From: Onchocerca lupi
Lineage: Eukaryota > Nematoda > Chromadorea > Rhabditida > Onchocercidae
Reading direction: 5' to 3'
Assembly (NCBI GenBank): GCA_028564675.1
Contig: JAOVVO010000253.1
Location: 1-64,000, forward strand
DNA: 64,000 nucleotides
The position numbers were made by a program, and so were the translations under genes. Shown here one piece after another: positions 1-12,700 of this stretch. The notes beneath the pieces were generated by a model. It was not told the DNA's origin. It was given only the letters and a program-made list of their open reading frames with translations, and did not search any database. Within the stretch, counting starts at the first letter, position 1; every line of letters starts with the position of its first letter.

Positions 1-58
1 ATAATAATAATAATAATAATAATAATAATATCAATAAATAATAATGAATAATAATAAA
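1..58. repeat. TAA/ATAA microsatellite at the left edge
   Basis: The window opens with about ten uninterrupted TAA units that decay into imperfect ATAA copies. It is a simple repeat, probably in an intron or 3' flank of the TTLL gene that runs off this edge. Confidence 0.9.
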
Positions 59-502
59 TCTATTTGAAAGATAACGCGAAATTATGAGCATAAATTTTAG
101 AATTTTGTAAATATTCTTCACGTTTCTAATTGAACAAATTGAACATTTTCGAAGTTGAAAAGAAAATAGAGCGAAAATTCTCAAAATCATGATTAATTCA
201 TTTCATATTCGTTTTATTATTCAAAATTATATACTAAAATTTAACTTCATAATATTTAGTTTAAAAATTAAATTATTTATTTCATAGTAAAATTAAAATT
301 ATTTAATAGCAAAAATTTTCTTCATTTATAAGTGTAATAAGCAATATCTAAGAAATAACAAAGAATTGTTCAAATTATCATCATATTATTTTAACTTATT
401 ATTTGCAATAATTTAAATATCGATTTTGATAAACGAGCGCAAATACAGCGTCATTTAGTGAATTTAGATAAATTAAGTAATTAAGTCATTAATTAAGTAA
501 AC

Positions 503-3287
503 CTTTTATTTGATCACGTAAAGATGAACTGTGAATATAAGCGTTATTCTCTTTATTTAACGAATAATTCGTCAAATGAGCATATAAATTGTCAAAATTT
601 GATGACGTTGGCGTGGCGTATTTTTCCGTACAAAAGCGTGCCATACCTGAATGAATCAATAAATTAAGCAAAATTTGGAAAGATTTTAAAATTTTTGAAA
701 AAAATAATAGTTTTTTTTTTTTTTTTTTTTCAAAATTGTCATGAAATCAACTAATGTTCAATATTTCTTTTTTCATTTTTTATGAATGATAAAAATTTTA
801 TTTGAAAATTATTATTATTTACAATTGCAATTTATTACTCCAATAGTATAAAATTTCAAATTATTCAATAATTTGAATGATTAATTTTAATGACATCAAA
901 ATGAAATAAATAATTCTGATTTAAATAAGCTAATTTGAAATTTCAATAAGATCAAGAATAGTTCACTGAATACTTAATTTCAATTATTTTCATATTATCT
1001 GTTTCTATTTATTGATTTATTTTTAATTCCCTTTATGAACATGTCAGTAAACAATTCGTTCTTTCGATTTTTATTTACAAATTTAGTTCTAAAATTTTGC
1101 GGTGAAAAATTATTATAAGTAATTATGATCAAATTAATACCATTATTAATTTCAAAATTTTTTTCATCAAAAAATTGCCATCGAAACATTTTATTTCTTT
1201 TTTTGAAATATAAAATTTGAATTAAAACTTTTTTTTTTTGGAATAAAAAAACAATTTTCTTCTATTTCATAAATTTTAAAGTATTTGAGATTGAAATCAA
1301 AATTGAAACCTTCGCGAGCAACATAAATTGATAATGGATTGATACTTTTAATGACAGCATAAATGCGAAAATCAAATTTCAGATTGTCATTCAAGAGGTA
1401 GGGATCATTAATATATTCTTGAATAAGTTGACATGTTTCAGGTTTTCTTATTTGTTCCGGTTTTTGAATTAGATAAATTCCTGTTCCCTGAGCACCTGAA
1501 ATGTAAATTTCATCTCGTTTTATGATTTAATCAAATTTAAAATTCATCAATGCATATTTTAACATTTGAAAAGATGATTTATATAATGTCTAAGCAAACG
1601 TGAAATTTATTAAAACTTTGCAGCACAAAAAACAAAAGTTTTTTTTTTCGCAATAATTTGTAGTAAAATTAAATTTGAGCTAATTGAAATTTATTTCTCC
1701 TACCATCATCCGGTTTGACAATGTACCAATTGTTATTTTCAAATGATGCCGAATTGTCCGACGATTTTGCAAATTTATTGCAATGATTAATGAATGCATC
1801 AAGTTGTGCCGGAATAAACCAACTTGACGGATAAAAGGTGTATTCATCCGGAAATAAACGACGCATTGAAGAAATCGCTCGTGTTAGCGAAATTTTCTTT
1901 GATAAATCTGACATTCCTGTAAAAGCGAAAAAAACAAAAATAATTTCGCAAAAAGATTTGCTTATTTTTTTCAAAAAAAAAGTAATTTTAATAGAATTTT
2001 TGAATTAAATTTTATAGAATCATATAGCTAGTATATATTTATATTACAAAAATAAAATAATGAGATAATATTAAAAAAATAAATATAATTAAAATTTATT
2101 ATAATTATAAAATTTGCAACGAAATAAATAAAGCCAATCAATATCACCTGGAAATTTATTAATTTTACACTGTGGATTTTTGATAATTGATCGTATATCA
2201 TGATTTATACTATTTTGCCAATAAATATCACATGCATTACCATCATCTCGTCCATCTGGATACTGAGATTTTGATTTTAATTAGTGACATAATTAGAGAA
2301 ATATTTTAACCAAAATTCTTTTTTTTTTTTCTCATTATTTTCACTTTTACATTTCATGTTTCAAGATTTATTAATTAGTTCTAGTAATTAATTATAAATT
2401 ACAAATAATTGCAAATAAATTTTTCTTATTTCTTTGACAAATAAGGATTTAGATTATTTTTTGTTAAATTTTAAAATTAAATTTTTCCACTAACCTCATG
2501 CATACCCATTTTTGAAGCACATATCGAAACGATATGTTTGTTTGTTTTTGCACGAGATGTATCAATTGTAAAATTTTGTGCAACAGCTTCAACATAATTG
2601 AGCAATGAATAAGAATATGAAACACTGCAAAAATTGATGGTAAAAAGTAAGAAATTTTCGAAAATTTCAAAAATTTAAAATAAAAAATTATAAAAGCTTA
2701 AAATTAAAACGATAACTAAATTGGATTTCAAAATTTTTAAATGAAAAATTTATAAAAAAAAAAATTCATCTCATAGATAAAACACTCAAATACATTTTAA
2801 TACTTTAGAATAAATAAAAAAATTCAACATCAGACGAATTATTTTGTAAGAATACGATTAAAATAACTATCTAATGATTTACATTAATTGATAATCTTAA
2901 TGGACCTGATAAATTATTTAAATTTAAAAAAAGGAATTTATAAGTTTTGTTATCTTAATTTCTCATAAATTCTGTGAAATTTAGGAAAAGACGAAATTTG
3001 ATTATTTCGATAAATGAATCAAAATGGAAATGATTTTTACATGGAAACAATTTTAAAAATATAAATAATCGATAATTCCTATATTTATACATCGTAATAA
3101 TTAAAATTAATGATTACTTTGAATGATTATTTGCATGTTGCAACTTTTCCGCATATTTTACAGCTTTATTTTCATCTTGAGATTTTTGAATATTGCTGAT
3201 ATTATCGGTTGATGTTATTGATGTTGAAGATATACATTCCGGACTTTTTATCTCACTCATTTCCATACATTTTTCAGTTCTATTCAT
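503..3287 (-). CDS. Tubulin tyrosine ligase-like (TTLL) glutamylase, 3' part missing
   Basis: TTLL enzymes add amino acids, usually glutamate, to tubulin tails using an ATP-grasp fold. Exons read on the minus strand: 3118-3287, 2495-2624, 2148-2262, 1704-1916, 1310-1495 and 503-646. Their phases agree and give about 319 residues. Hallmarks seen are NWYIVKPDDG running across a splice into GAQGTGIYLI (ATP-grasp), DPYLLNDNLKFDFRIY, then REGMARFCTEKYATP and HLTNYSLNK. The first ATG (3287) opens an acidic, Ser/Thr-rich leader without a signal peptide. The last visible donor follows DQIK, so the rest of the catalytic domain and the C-terminus lie beyond the left edge; I see no further exon in 1-480. 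The family is certain. The subtype is not: the FCTEKY and LTNYSLNK signatures suggest a polyglutamylase (TTLL11-like) rather than tyrosine ligase itself. Confidence 0.9.
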
Positions 3288-6200
3288 TGCATCTGAGATT
3301 CATCGACATCTGAGATTTTTAAATTTATCGATTTTCTGGTTTTTTGTCAATGAATTTAATTTTTAGAATTACTTTTCCAGGAGTAAATCGTTACACTTTA
3401 ACGAATCTTATAATAAATATCACTAACTGAATGAATAAAATGGAAGTTTATGTCAATGAATAAAATTAAAATTATGTAAGCTTGCTGGATAAATTTGATA
3501 ATTGATAAGAAGTTATGGGAAAAAAAAAGTTCCTGAAATAGGAGTTTTTCTCCTACAATTATCAAAATTCTTATCAGTATTATAATAAAGTAAATAGGTT
3601 AATGTTATCGAAATCAAAATCTTTTTATTTCGTTAAACTTTTTACTTCGTCGTAAATCTTCATAAAAAGGCTTAGAAAATGGTTGATAAAGAATTCAAGA
3701 TTGCAGAATACAAAAATTTTGCTTGATAATGATTTGTGAATTATAAATTTGCGATCAAAAACGTGATTTTTTTTATTTTAACTTATATTTGTCGTAAAAG
3801 AAATATTTACATTTCCTAGATGAATCCATAAAACTATGATAAAACTATCAAAAATATGGAAATAATGTAGAAAATGTTTAAAAAGATAAACTTAGGAAAG
3901 AATTATTCCTAATATCATCCGAGAAAATTATATCGTAAGTAAGCATATTAAGCATATTCTTTGAATGAGAAATTAAGTCATTTGATTTAAAAAAAAAATA
4001 AACAATAAATTTGAAATGTTATAGAGAGATGAAGGTTGACAGTCTTTATTGATATAAATAAATAGATAAATATTTTCTTACATCGAAAATTTAATTAAAA
4101 TTTTAATTAAAATTGATTGTAAAAAAATACGGCGTAATATTATGAAATCAAAAACAACAAAAACGAAAAAAAAAGAAAAAAGTTTAAACTTAAATATGTT
4201 TTGGGTCAAATAAATCCGGTAATTTGGGTTAATGATACAAAAAAAATAACGTTGATGCTTAAAATCTGGATAAAAATCCGGTAACTTCCCATAAAAACTT
4301 TACTTTAAAAAGTTACAGCTGTTATTATGTATAATTTCAATGAAATTCAATTTTGAAAAATTCAAATATGAAAATTTTACGAACACAACAAAATTATGAC
4401 ATACAGATTGAGTGAAGTGAATTAGTAAAACTTAAGAAACTGTTAGCAAAAATGTAAAAGAATAAAGCATAAATAAAATATGCATAATTCTGCTTATATT
4501 TTCAAATTAAATTAATGTGAAAATAATTGCAAAAAATCGTCAAATACTTCAAATTTTAACTGAAATAGTAATGAAAATGCAAAATTTAAATACTAAAAAT
4601 GTTTACAATGCTATAAATTATGATGCAGGCAATTTAATTGCAATTACTTACTTTTCTTCCTATAATAATTTTCTATATTCAAAATTTTGTTTTCATTCTT
4701 TTTCGTCACTTTTCTTTCCTTCCTCTTCTTCTTTTAAATTAGTGAACTTTTGTTACAATAAATGGCTTTAAATTTTTTATTTTTTCCTTTTTTTTCTACT
4801 TTTTGCTTCTCCTTTTCCAATTTAATTTGAAAATCAAAAAGATTATTATGATAGAATTCAGCTTTATTTCTTAGTAAAAATATGATTAATTAATTATGAT
4901 TTTAATAATTAATTATTCCTATTAATTTGACATTTAAATTGCAGAAATTGCATTTTTGATTCCTATCGATTCTAATATTTAATCACAAAAGTTTCAAAGA
5001 TGCAAGTTAAACGATCAATAATATAAAGCAAGTAAAACAATGGCTTTTTAAACTCCATTTATTCATTCCAACACCCAGTATATTATAAACATAAATTATC
5101 AAATGATTGAGGACTTTTTCGGATAAATAATGAGTTGGAAGTGCGTAGAAAATAATAATGCTAAAGAGAAAATCAATTATCGCAACTATTTTTAGCAAAA
5201 ATTTATTTTCTAAATGTTTTCTAAAATAATATCTCGTTGAATTATTTCTATCCTTGAATAATTGAGAATGAAAAGGAAAAAGAATGAATGATATCTTGCA
5301 CATTGTTATTATAAAGTATTTTTAGCTTTAAAAATCTGACTACTTTTTTTAACGAAAGTGAAAAAATGAAGTATATTGAAATTTTTTCCATTTGATTTTT
5401 AGTTGACATCACATTCAAACTTATGATTTATCTAATGATTATTGGCGCTTTTTTTTTTTTTTTTTTTTTTTTTGGCATGTTATATGTTTTCATTCAGTAT
5501 CTTGATTTATTTCAATGGTTTCATATGGATACATTTGATGTAAAAGTTGTTGTGTACATATACATATGAAATAAGCATTTTCGTGCTTTATCGAAGTTTT
5601 TCTCGCGCACAGTTTAGAGGTACAACAATTTTCTGTAGTTGCTGATGGGATGTATGATAGGAAAGAATGATCCATTTATTCGCGCTTTTGCCTACATCAT
5701 TTTTCTCGAGAAATTTAATCATAAAGCGCTTTCAGTTCTGATTTGGTATTATCTTTTTGCTGCATTTTGACTTTAATCTCGAAAACTATTTGTTGGTATG
5801 ATAGTGGATGAATACCATAGGGCATAAAAAAAGATGAAGACTCGTGTATGGACTGACATAATGATTGCCTTATGGTTGAATTGTTCTTTGACTTTCAAAT
5901 TTTACCTTGATATTTTATCTTTTAATAGTGGAACTGTGATATTGAAATGAGAATACTCGAGAAGACACAGTGAAATTATCTTGAAATGCATTAGTTCGGA
6001 GAGTCGACATATTTAAAAAAAAAAAAAACAAGTCAACAGTGTTTTTTAGCATTGTGTCCTATGAAAGGCCCTATAAGTTTCCAGTATTTGGATGCTCTAT
6101 ATTTCTGATAACAGTCTCTTGATTTCTATGTAGGGAAATAATTTTTAAGGAGTTTTGTTACCGATTTAATAGTGCCTAGCAAAGCGATTAAAATTATCTG

Positions 6201-8090
6201 GAAGAACTAAAGTGATAGAATTAAGTTCTAGATGACGGGATGCATGACGTCTTTGAGCTAGTAAGATTTTTTGTGTAACATCGATTTCCTTCTGTATTTA
6301 ATTATTCTATTTCATTCTTTCTTTCGTTTTTGGTCTCTAATTGTAACAGGAAGTGAACATATAGGAGCATTAAGTTATCCCTAAAATCCATTGGGTATAA
6401 CAATCCTCATCGATCCATTTTCAAAATAGATCCTACTTATTTGAAGAAAAATGATTTTTCGGAAATCATCTTTACTGTTGTTTATGAAAGGGAGCAAGAG
6501 ACACTAGTACCAAGGATTAACGAAATCGCTGGTAATGATCGAAAATCTAGAATCGCTAAGCGTTATAATATAAAAATTTCTATATCTTTCGGCAGAATCT
6601 GAGAGTTTCCCGTGCAAATTTTCATTTTGCAGAGGTCTGATAAATTTTTGTGAATTAATAATATGTCAATATTATGCGTAAAATATATGTATTCCGGTCT
6701 TCTATTTTACTTTTTGCCAAAAAGTGAAGTTGATTAATTCAATTTATCAGAATGAGGTTTCTAAAAGTCACGAATAAAATTATGTGCATTTTGCGACAGT
6801 TGAAGAAAGCTTACAATTTTTGATTACTGCAGTTTCTTTTCTGAATTTCTGTAAATTTAGTAGCTGTTTTAGAACCAATTTTTTTAGATCGTCGTTCAAA
6901 ACTTCCTAAATAGTGAAGGAGTCAAGTCAGAGATGATCTGTCAGCGGTTTCCTGTTAATTGTCGGACTTGATATGCAAGACATGTTTGTTTCTCATCTTT
7001 ATTGGAGATGAATGGAGAATTTCCATCTTGCTAGGAGTTGACCTCGCAAAAAATAAGATAACTGCTTCAAAGATGAAAATGAAAAGATATATGAATAAAA
7101 ATTATATTTCATTTATATAATTCATAAATAAATATTTACCGCTGTAACTGTAACATCGAGTGTAAAATACCAAGAAAATTCTCGTGAGTTGGAGAAACTG
7201 TCAACTGCATGGCATTTTGTGTTTTTCTCTTTTTTACAACTTTACATATCATGCTTCTGATTATTGATTACTAGAAGGAATATCCTAAATAACATCTCCC
7301 ACATTCTTTTTTTGACAAAAACGAGTGAACATATTGCTGGCTGAAACTCTGAAGAGAGATATATTTGGAAGAAATGATCCCAGTACAGCTCGATCGTAAT
7401 TAGATGATCATGGCCCAAAAATTGCGTTAAGTTTTGATGCTATGCGCATGACGCGTTCAAATGCATTTGTTGTATTTGCTTGCATTGCCAGAAACAAATA
7501 TTTGCATATATTTCTAGATCTCTTCTCTCATATAAACATGATGAGACGTGAAAAGTAATGTATAAGAAATAAATAAGGTAATTATGTTGCTTGAAGCGAG
7601 GTCGTGTCGGACAGTAAATTATTAAAAAATCACGCATTTTTAATATGAATTTTGACACATTCGAAATGACTAACCATTTCCATCGTTCTTTTTTGTTGAC
7701 AAGATGATCTGTTAACAATATCAAGACAATCTTAAGCATTCCTGTCATTTGAAATAAATTATATTATGTCTATTTCAACTTGGTCATTTTTAATTGATTA
7801 ACTAGCTACCGACTAATATTCATCATAATAAATATTAAAGAAAAGCTTGGCAAATTACGGAAATTCTTATCATTATGTATTAAAACGTAAAGACCTATTA
7901 CGTCTCAAATCAAATATACTTTCTCAGCATTAATTGATGCTTCTTCTGTTCAAAAAAAGGAATGAAAAAAAGACAAATAGTTTAGCTACCATGTTTTGTG
8001 ATTTGTACGCAGAATCTTAAATATTTCAACAGTAAAGAATTTGCAGTATGAATAGAAGATTGCAGAGTATTAACAAGAAAGATTGATAGT

Positions 8091-8160
8091 TAGTGAATGA
8101 AAAAAATGGTAGTTCAAAAAAATGGTAGTGCAATGGTAGTTCACTGAGTGAATGAAAAAA
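8091..8160. repeat. Imperfect short tandem repeat
   Basis: Three copies of AATGGTAGT lie within about 40 bases, bracketed by two copies of GTGAATGAAAAAA. It looks like replication slippage in noncoding DNA. Confidence 0.6.
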
Positions 8161-9460
8161 CACTGAAAGGTATCTTTAAAAACTAAGTAATAAAATGAAA
8201 AAAAAAAAGTGAAGTTTAAATGAAACAGAGGGAAAAATATATGAGCAAGTATCGGTAAAAGTTTCACAAAACAATTCGAATTGGTTTCATCCTTGAGATC
8301 AACAGCTTCGCCCATAATTTATTAATACTGCATTTTTAAATTCCTTAAATTCAGGATAAATCATAAACATGCAATCTCTTCTAATTTACGGAATTTCAAC
8401 TTTAGATAAAGAGCTGGTATTGTCATATTAAGCTTATTTTAATGTATAAATGACTTCTTGCCATTGCCAATCCAGCCATTCACCAAATGTTCGTTCATTT
8501 TTGCAGTCGCCACGCCATCGCAGCCATTGCATGAATATTGCATTGCATTGTTTTCATTGTAGCCTGGTCGGAGAGGCGGGAAATGGTCAAAATCGTATAG
8601 CGAAATCTTCCTTGCAATAAACCACCTCTATAGACTTAATTTATTTGCTGGGCAAACGTTTAATTTTGTATCATTGTCTTATATTCGTTGAAGAATTGTT
8701 CTAATATTTCTAATATTGCATTTCTGATATATTTTAAAAAGTTGGGTTCATGAAGTTTTGGCTGCTGTTTATATAATTTCTTGAGCATGGGATTCAATTT
8801 GTATTTGAACTTGAATCTCAAAATATGTTGATGTTGAGATTCGGATCTAGATTTTGAGCCCTAAGAAAGACCGAAGACTAAACTTATGCTTAAATTTAAG
8901 CGTGGATTATTTGTTTCATTCTTAAACTTCTATTGAGAACCTAAATCAGTTTTTTGGTATAAAGACATAGTAATCTAATAAATCATTATGATTAAATTCA
9001 ATTCAAATTTATTATGGCATGGGAACGAAATTAATTCATTAGGTTGCTACTTATATCCATCGGTTTACATCCATAAATGGCTGGCAATTGAAGGGAATAG
9101 AGAGGAATTCAGTTTGTCTGACATATATTCCTATGTCCGTTCGTTAATGATCCCAACCGATTAAAAATGAAAAATCCTGCCAATAATAAATGAAGGACTT
9201 TCGCAGTTTTTGGACAAGCAGTAAAGAAATCAATTTTTTTTTCTTTTCCTAAGTGATCTGACATTTCAAACCATCTGTACTGGGATTAAAGTTGGTCCGT
9301 GTTCAAGTTCTAATAATCCATCGTTCATAACGCATCTTTTGCAAGTATATTTATAGAATAAACTGGTATGCTTCACTTGATTGAATAATAGTTTTTCCTT
9401 AGTAAATTTGAAGCAACATTCTCTGTCTTGATTGGTCCCCGATAAAGTTTGCATTTTATA

Positions 9461-9524
9461 GATTAGTAGCCATCTATAACCTGAATGGTCCTGATTAGTA
9501 GCCATCTATAACTTGAATGGTCCT
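9461..9524. repeat. 32-bp tandem duplication
   Basis: Two adjacent 32-bp copies start GATTAGTAGCCATCTATAAC and differ by one C/T base. This is a recent duplication about 200 bp upstream of the NUP205 start, in noncoding sequence. Confidence 0.9.
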
Positions 9525-9717
9525 GCACAATTTATGTGAAACATCGATTCAACGCTGTGAATTTTTTGATTATATATATATTCATCTTTGATTCATCCGA
9601 TTAAGATTAAATACAGTATAATTTATCGATCAAGAAATAATCATGCTAATGAGCGGTGCTATGTTATTCTAATTTATATTTTAATTGTTGATTAATGTTT
9701 TTTTTCAGAAGTAAGAA

Positions 9718-12700
9718 ATGTGGGTACGGGCTCGGAATACTTTCAGAGTAATCGATAATTATATAAATAATTGTTACAGTGAACAGAGTAATAGTACTTC
9801 TTTGGAGCAATTGATGACTATACTAAACAAAACCCGAAAGTTACTTACTGATATACTTCGGAATCCAGTTGGTCTTTTTTAAGTTTCAGTTAAAGTCCAT
9901 AATATTGTTTATATGATAGAGAGAGGAAATGTGATAACAATGAAAAGTGAAATTTACAAAGTGATGAAGTAGTGCACACCAGTGGTACTTGAATCGAAAT
10001 AACTTTATGTGTTTTAATTTTTTTTTTTGTTTTTTTAATCTTACAAAATACAAATGTTATGTCATCCTGAACAAGTAACTTTTATTGTAATCATGTTTAA
10101 AATCTTGTTCAAATGAATCATATCATATTATAATTATGGTATATTGCAGCAATTCATGTAATATGATGCAAAAGATTATTTTGATTCTCTTTCAGAGTAA
10201 AAATTCATTGCATCGTTCGATGCTGAACAAGAATGGTGAAGTAGTGGAATTGGAAAATGGGGAAGTCGTAAAAATAGATGACGGATTACGAAACGAAGCA
10301 ATAATTATATCAGATTTGTTTAACTGTGATGAATTTGATGCTCTCGAACTAATAATAACTGGTAATAATTATTATCATCATTTTAGTTAATTCCCCAATG
10401 TTATGGCAGGAAATGATTTGTTGAATCGCTTAAGTGAATCTTAGATGATCTTATGAAACTAGCTGTTGGAACCTATATTGTTTATTTGATCATACAACTA
10501 CAAAAATAGCATCATAGTAATTGATTAGGATATGTTGATAATTCTAAAAATAAAAAACGAAAAAGTAACAATATAGTAGGAAATAGTTTTTAACTGGAAT
10601 ATGACGAAATTCGCAATATGTTATGGAATAATTGGACATGTGTGCATTATGATACTAATCGGAAGGAGTTTAAATTTTTCAAAAGACATGAATTTTCATA
10701 GAATTACTACGCATAAGATTGTTGTCTAAAAGCAATAATGTTATGTTAACTGTGAATATTTATAAAAGATATGCTTTCATAAGCTTTTATAAATATTCAT
10801 AGTTAACATAAGAAAAAAAAATATGCTTCAAAAAAAAAAGAGATATGCTTTTATAAATATTCATAATTAAAATAAAAATATAACATTTTTTTTGTTTTTT
10901 GCTTACATTGCAGGTGAGGTGCAAATACGACATTTTCCGTTCTTAACGAGAGGTCTTTGTGCTGTTATTTGTTATTATGATGCACATCGTTTTATCAGTG
11001 CAACTGTGAAAGTAAGTGAATGTTTTCAAAATTTTATTCTGCCGAAATTTTATTTTTAATCTTTTCGAAATGCCATTCTTTGCATGTTTATTCTTTCCTG
11101 GTTGAAATTTAAACTTTGATACTAGAAAGATATATTACTAATTTATTGCTTTTCTATTTCATGTATTAAATTTGGTCTATCATACACTGCTGACGTCTTT
11201 TTATGCACTTGTTACCTTCAATTTTTTTTTTTTTGAGAAATTTACGTTTTCTAGGCCCTAGCAGAATTCAGAATCGATGAAAAAGTGCCGAAACCACGAG
11301 AACTTTCCGAGTATCTTAATCAGCTACTTAGTGATACTGCATTTATCAAACGCCTTATAGGTATATATTACTTCGTATTTTGAAAACTTCAAGCCACTTT
11401 TCAGTTTTACTTATGCATTTATTTTGATAGGTATTCGTAACTGACTAATGTTTGTGTTTATAGTTTTTTTTTTTTTTTTTTTAAATTTTTTTCTTTTAAT
11501 TGATGGTCTCATAGCGATGCTTTCAGAAGTTTTGCAAACTGTAAATGTGCAATCTGAATTACAAAGTTTGCATCATCCGCATGTCAATGGATTAGGTGGT
11601 CCGAAACATCAAGAAATTGTGAGTTTATTTCAAGTTTAATTTATGGAACTGTTGGATTGTTTAGAATGCAAATTTAAATTATAAATTCATTTATTTTTAT
11701 TAATGTTTTTGCGTCAGTAAATATTTTTGCAGTTGCGAGAATTAATTGAAGAGACATTGGAAAATTGTGCACAAACATTCCATCTCATATGCTCATCATG
11801 GCAACTGGAATCAGCGCCACCCTTCTTAGATGATTTATTTGCGCCACTGAAAGAACTGCAGCCGAATACACCTTTCAGAAATACCCATTTATCACTATGG
11901 ACTGCTGCTCTAATACTCATATCTCCACATAATCTTCATAATAGTAGTTTTCCGTGATTTAATTTTTATTCTATTTTACGCTTTTATATCCAAATCTTTG
12001 CTGCAGAAATACGTTTAATTTTTTCTGCTATCTTCACCATTTCAAATACAAAAAATGAAAGCCACACAAATTTCAGTGCGATGTGCTCGAAATTTATTGA
12101 TGGAGTTTCATAAGGAAGTGATTTTGGAAGATTGGCAAGATTCTTGTCTGCAGGCTTCATTACAGTTTGCAGTCGTAATTTCTTACAACTGGCTGAGTGT
12201 TCATCAACTTGTTCAAGAAGGTTCATTATTACCCCGTTTTTCATCTAAGTGTTCATTTGTTTGATTATTTGGAAGTTCTTATTATTGGTTTCTATTTTTT
12301 TTTTTTTTTTTTTTTTGATTGAATCATTTAAATATCTATTTTTATTACCATCTTTTAATAGTTCTGGGTGGTTTTGCTATCAAAGAAGATGAATTACTTG
12401 AAAAGGCAATCGATGGATTAGCCTTCCAGTTCATACGAAAATGTATTATTGCAATGCCGAAATTTAGAGAAAACTTTATAGTCTTTGCTACAGTTGACAC
12501 ACTGATCAAAAATTTTATTGCTCATCTCAGTAATCAGGTCAATATTTTACGAGATATTGTGATTTTCTTTCTTCAAAATTTCACTTTTATATGACTTTTG
12601 AATTTGATGGATTCATTCACTGATTATCCATTCATAAACAATGAAATCATGCAAATGTTAAAATAATTTGCATTCTGTGATTGATGAGAACTATTTTAGG

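Larger units (their letters stand above)
3288..9717. other. Long AT-rich intergenic region between divergent TTLL and NUP205
   Basis: I found no convincing exon in these 6.4 kb. The sequence is AT-rich with poly-T tracts (for example near 5450). A GC-richer patch lies around 8,500-8,600, and short tandem repeats at 8091-8160 and 9461-9524. The region must contain the promoters of the two divergent genes, but no specific element can be named. Confidence 0.6.

Noticed and set aside
5007..5675. Minus-strand ORFs in the TTLL-NUP205 gap
   Set aside because: Hydrophobic, AT-driven frames with no exon boundaries or recognisable motifs.
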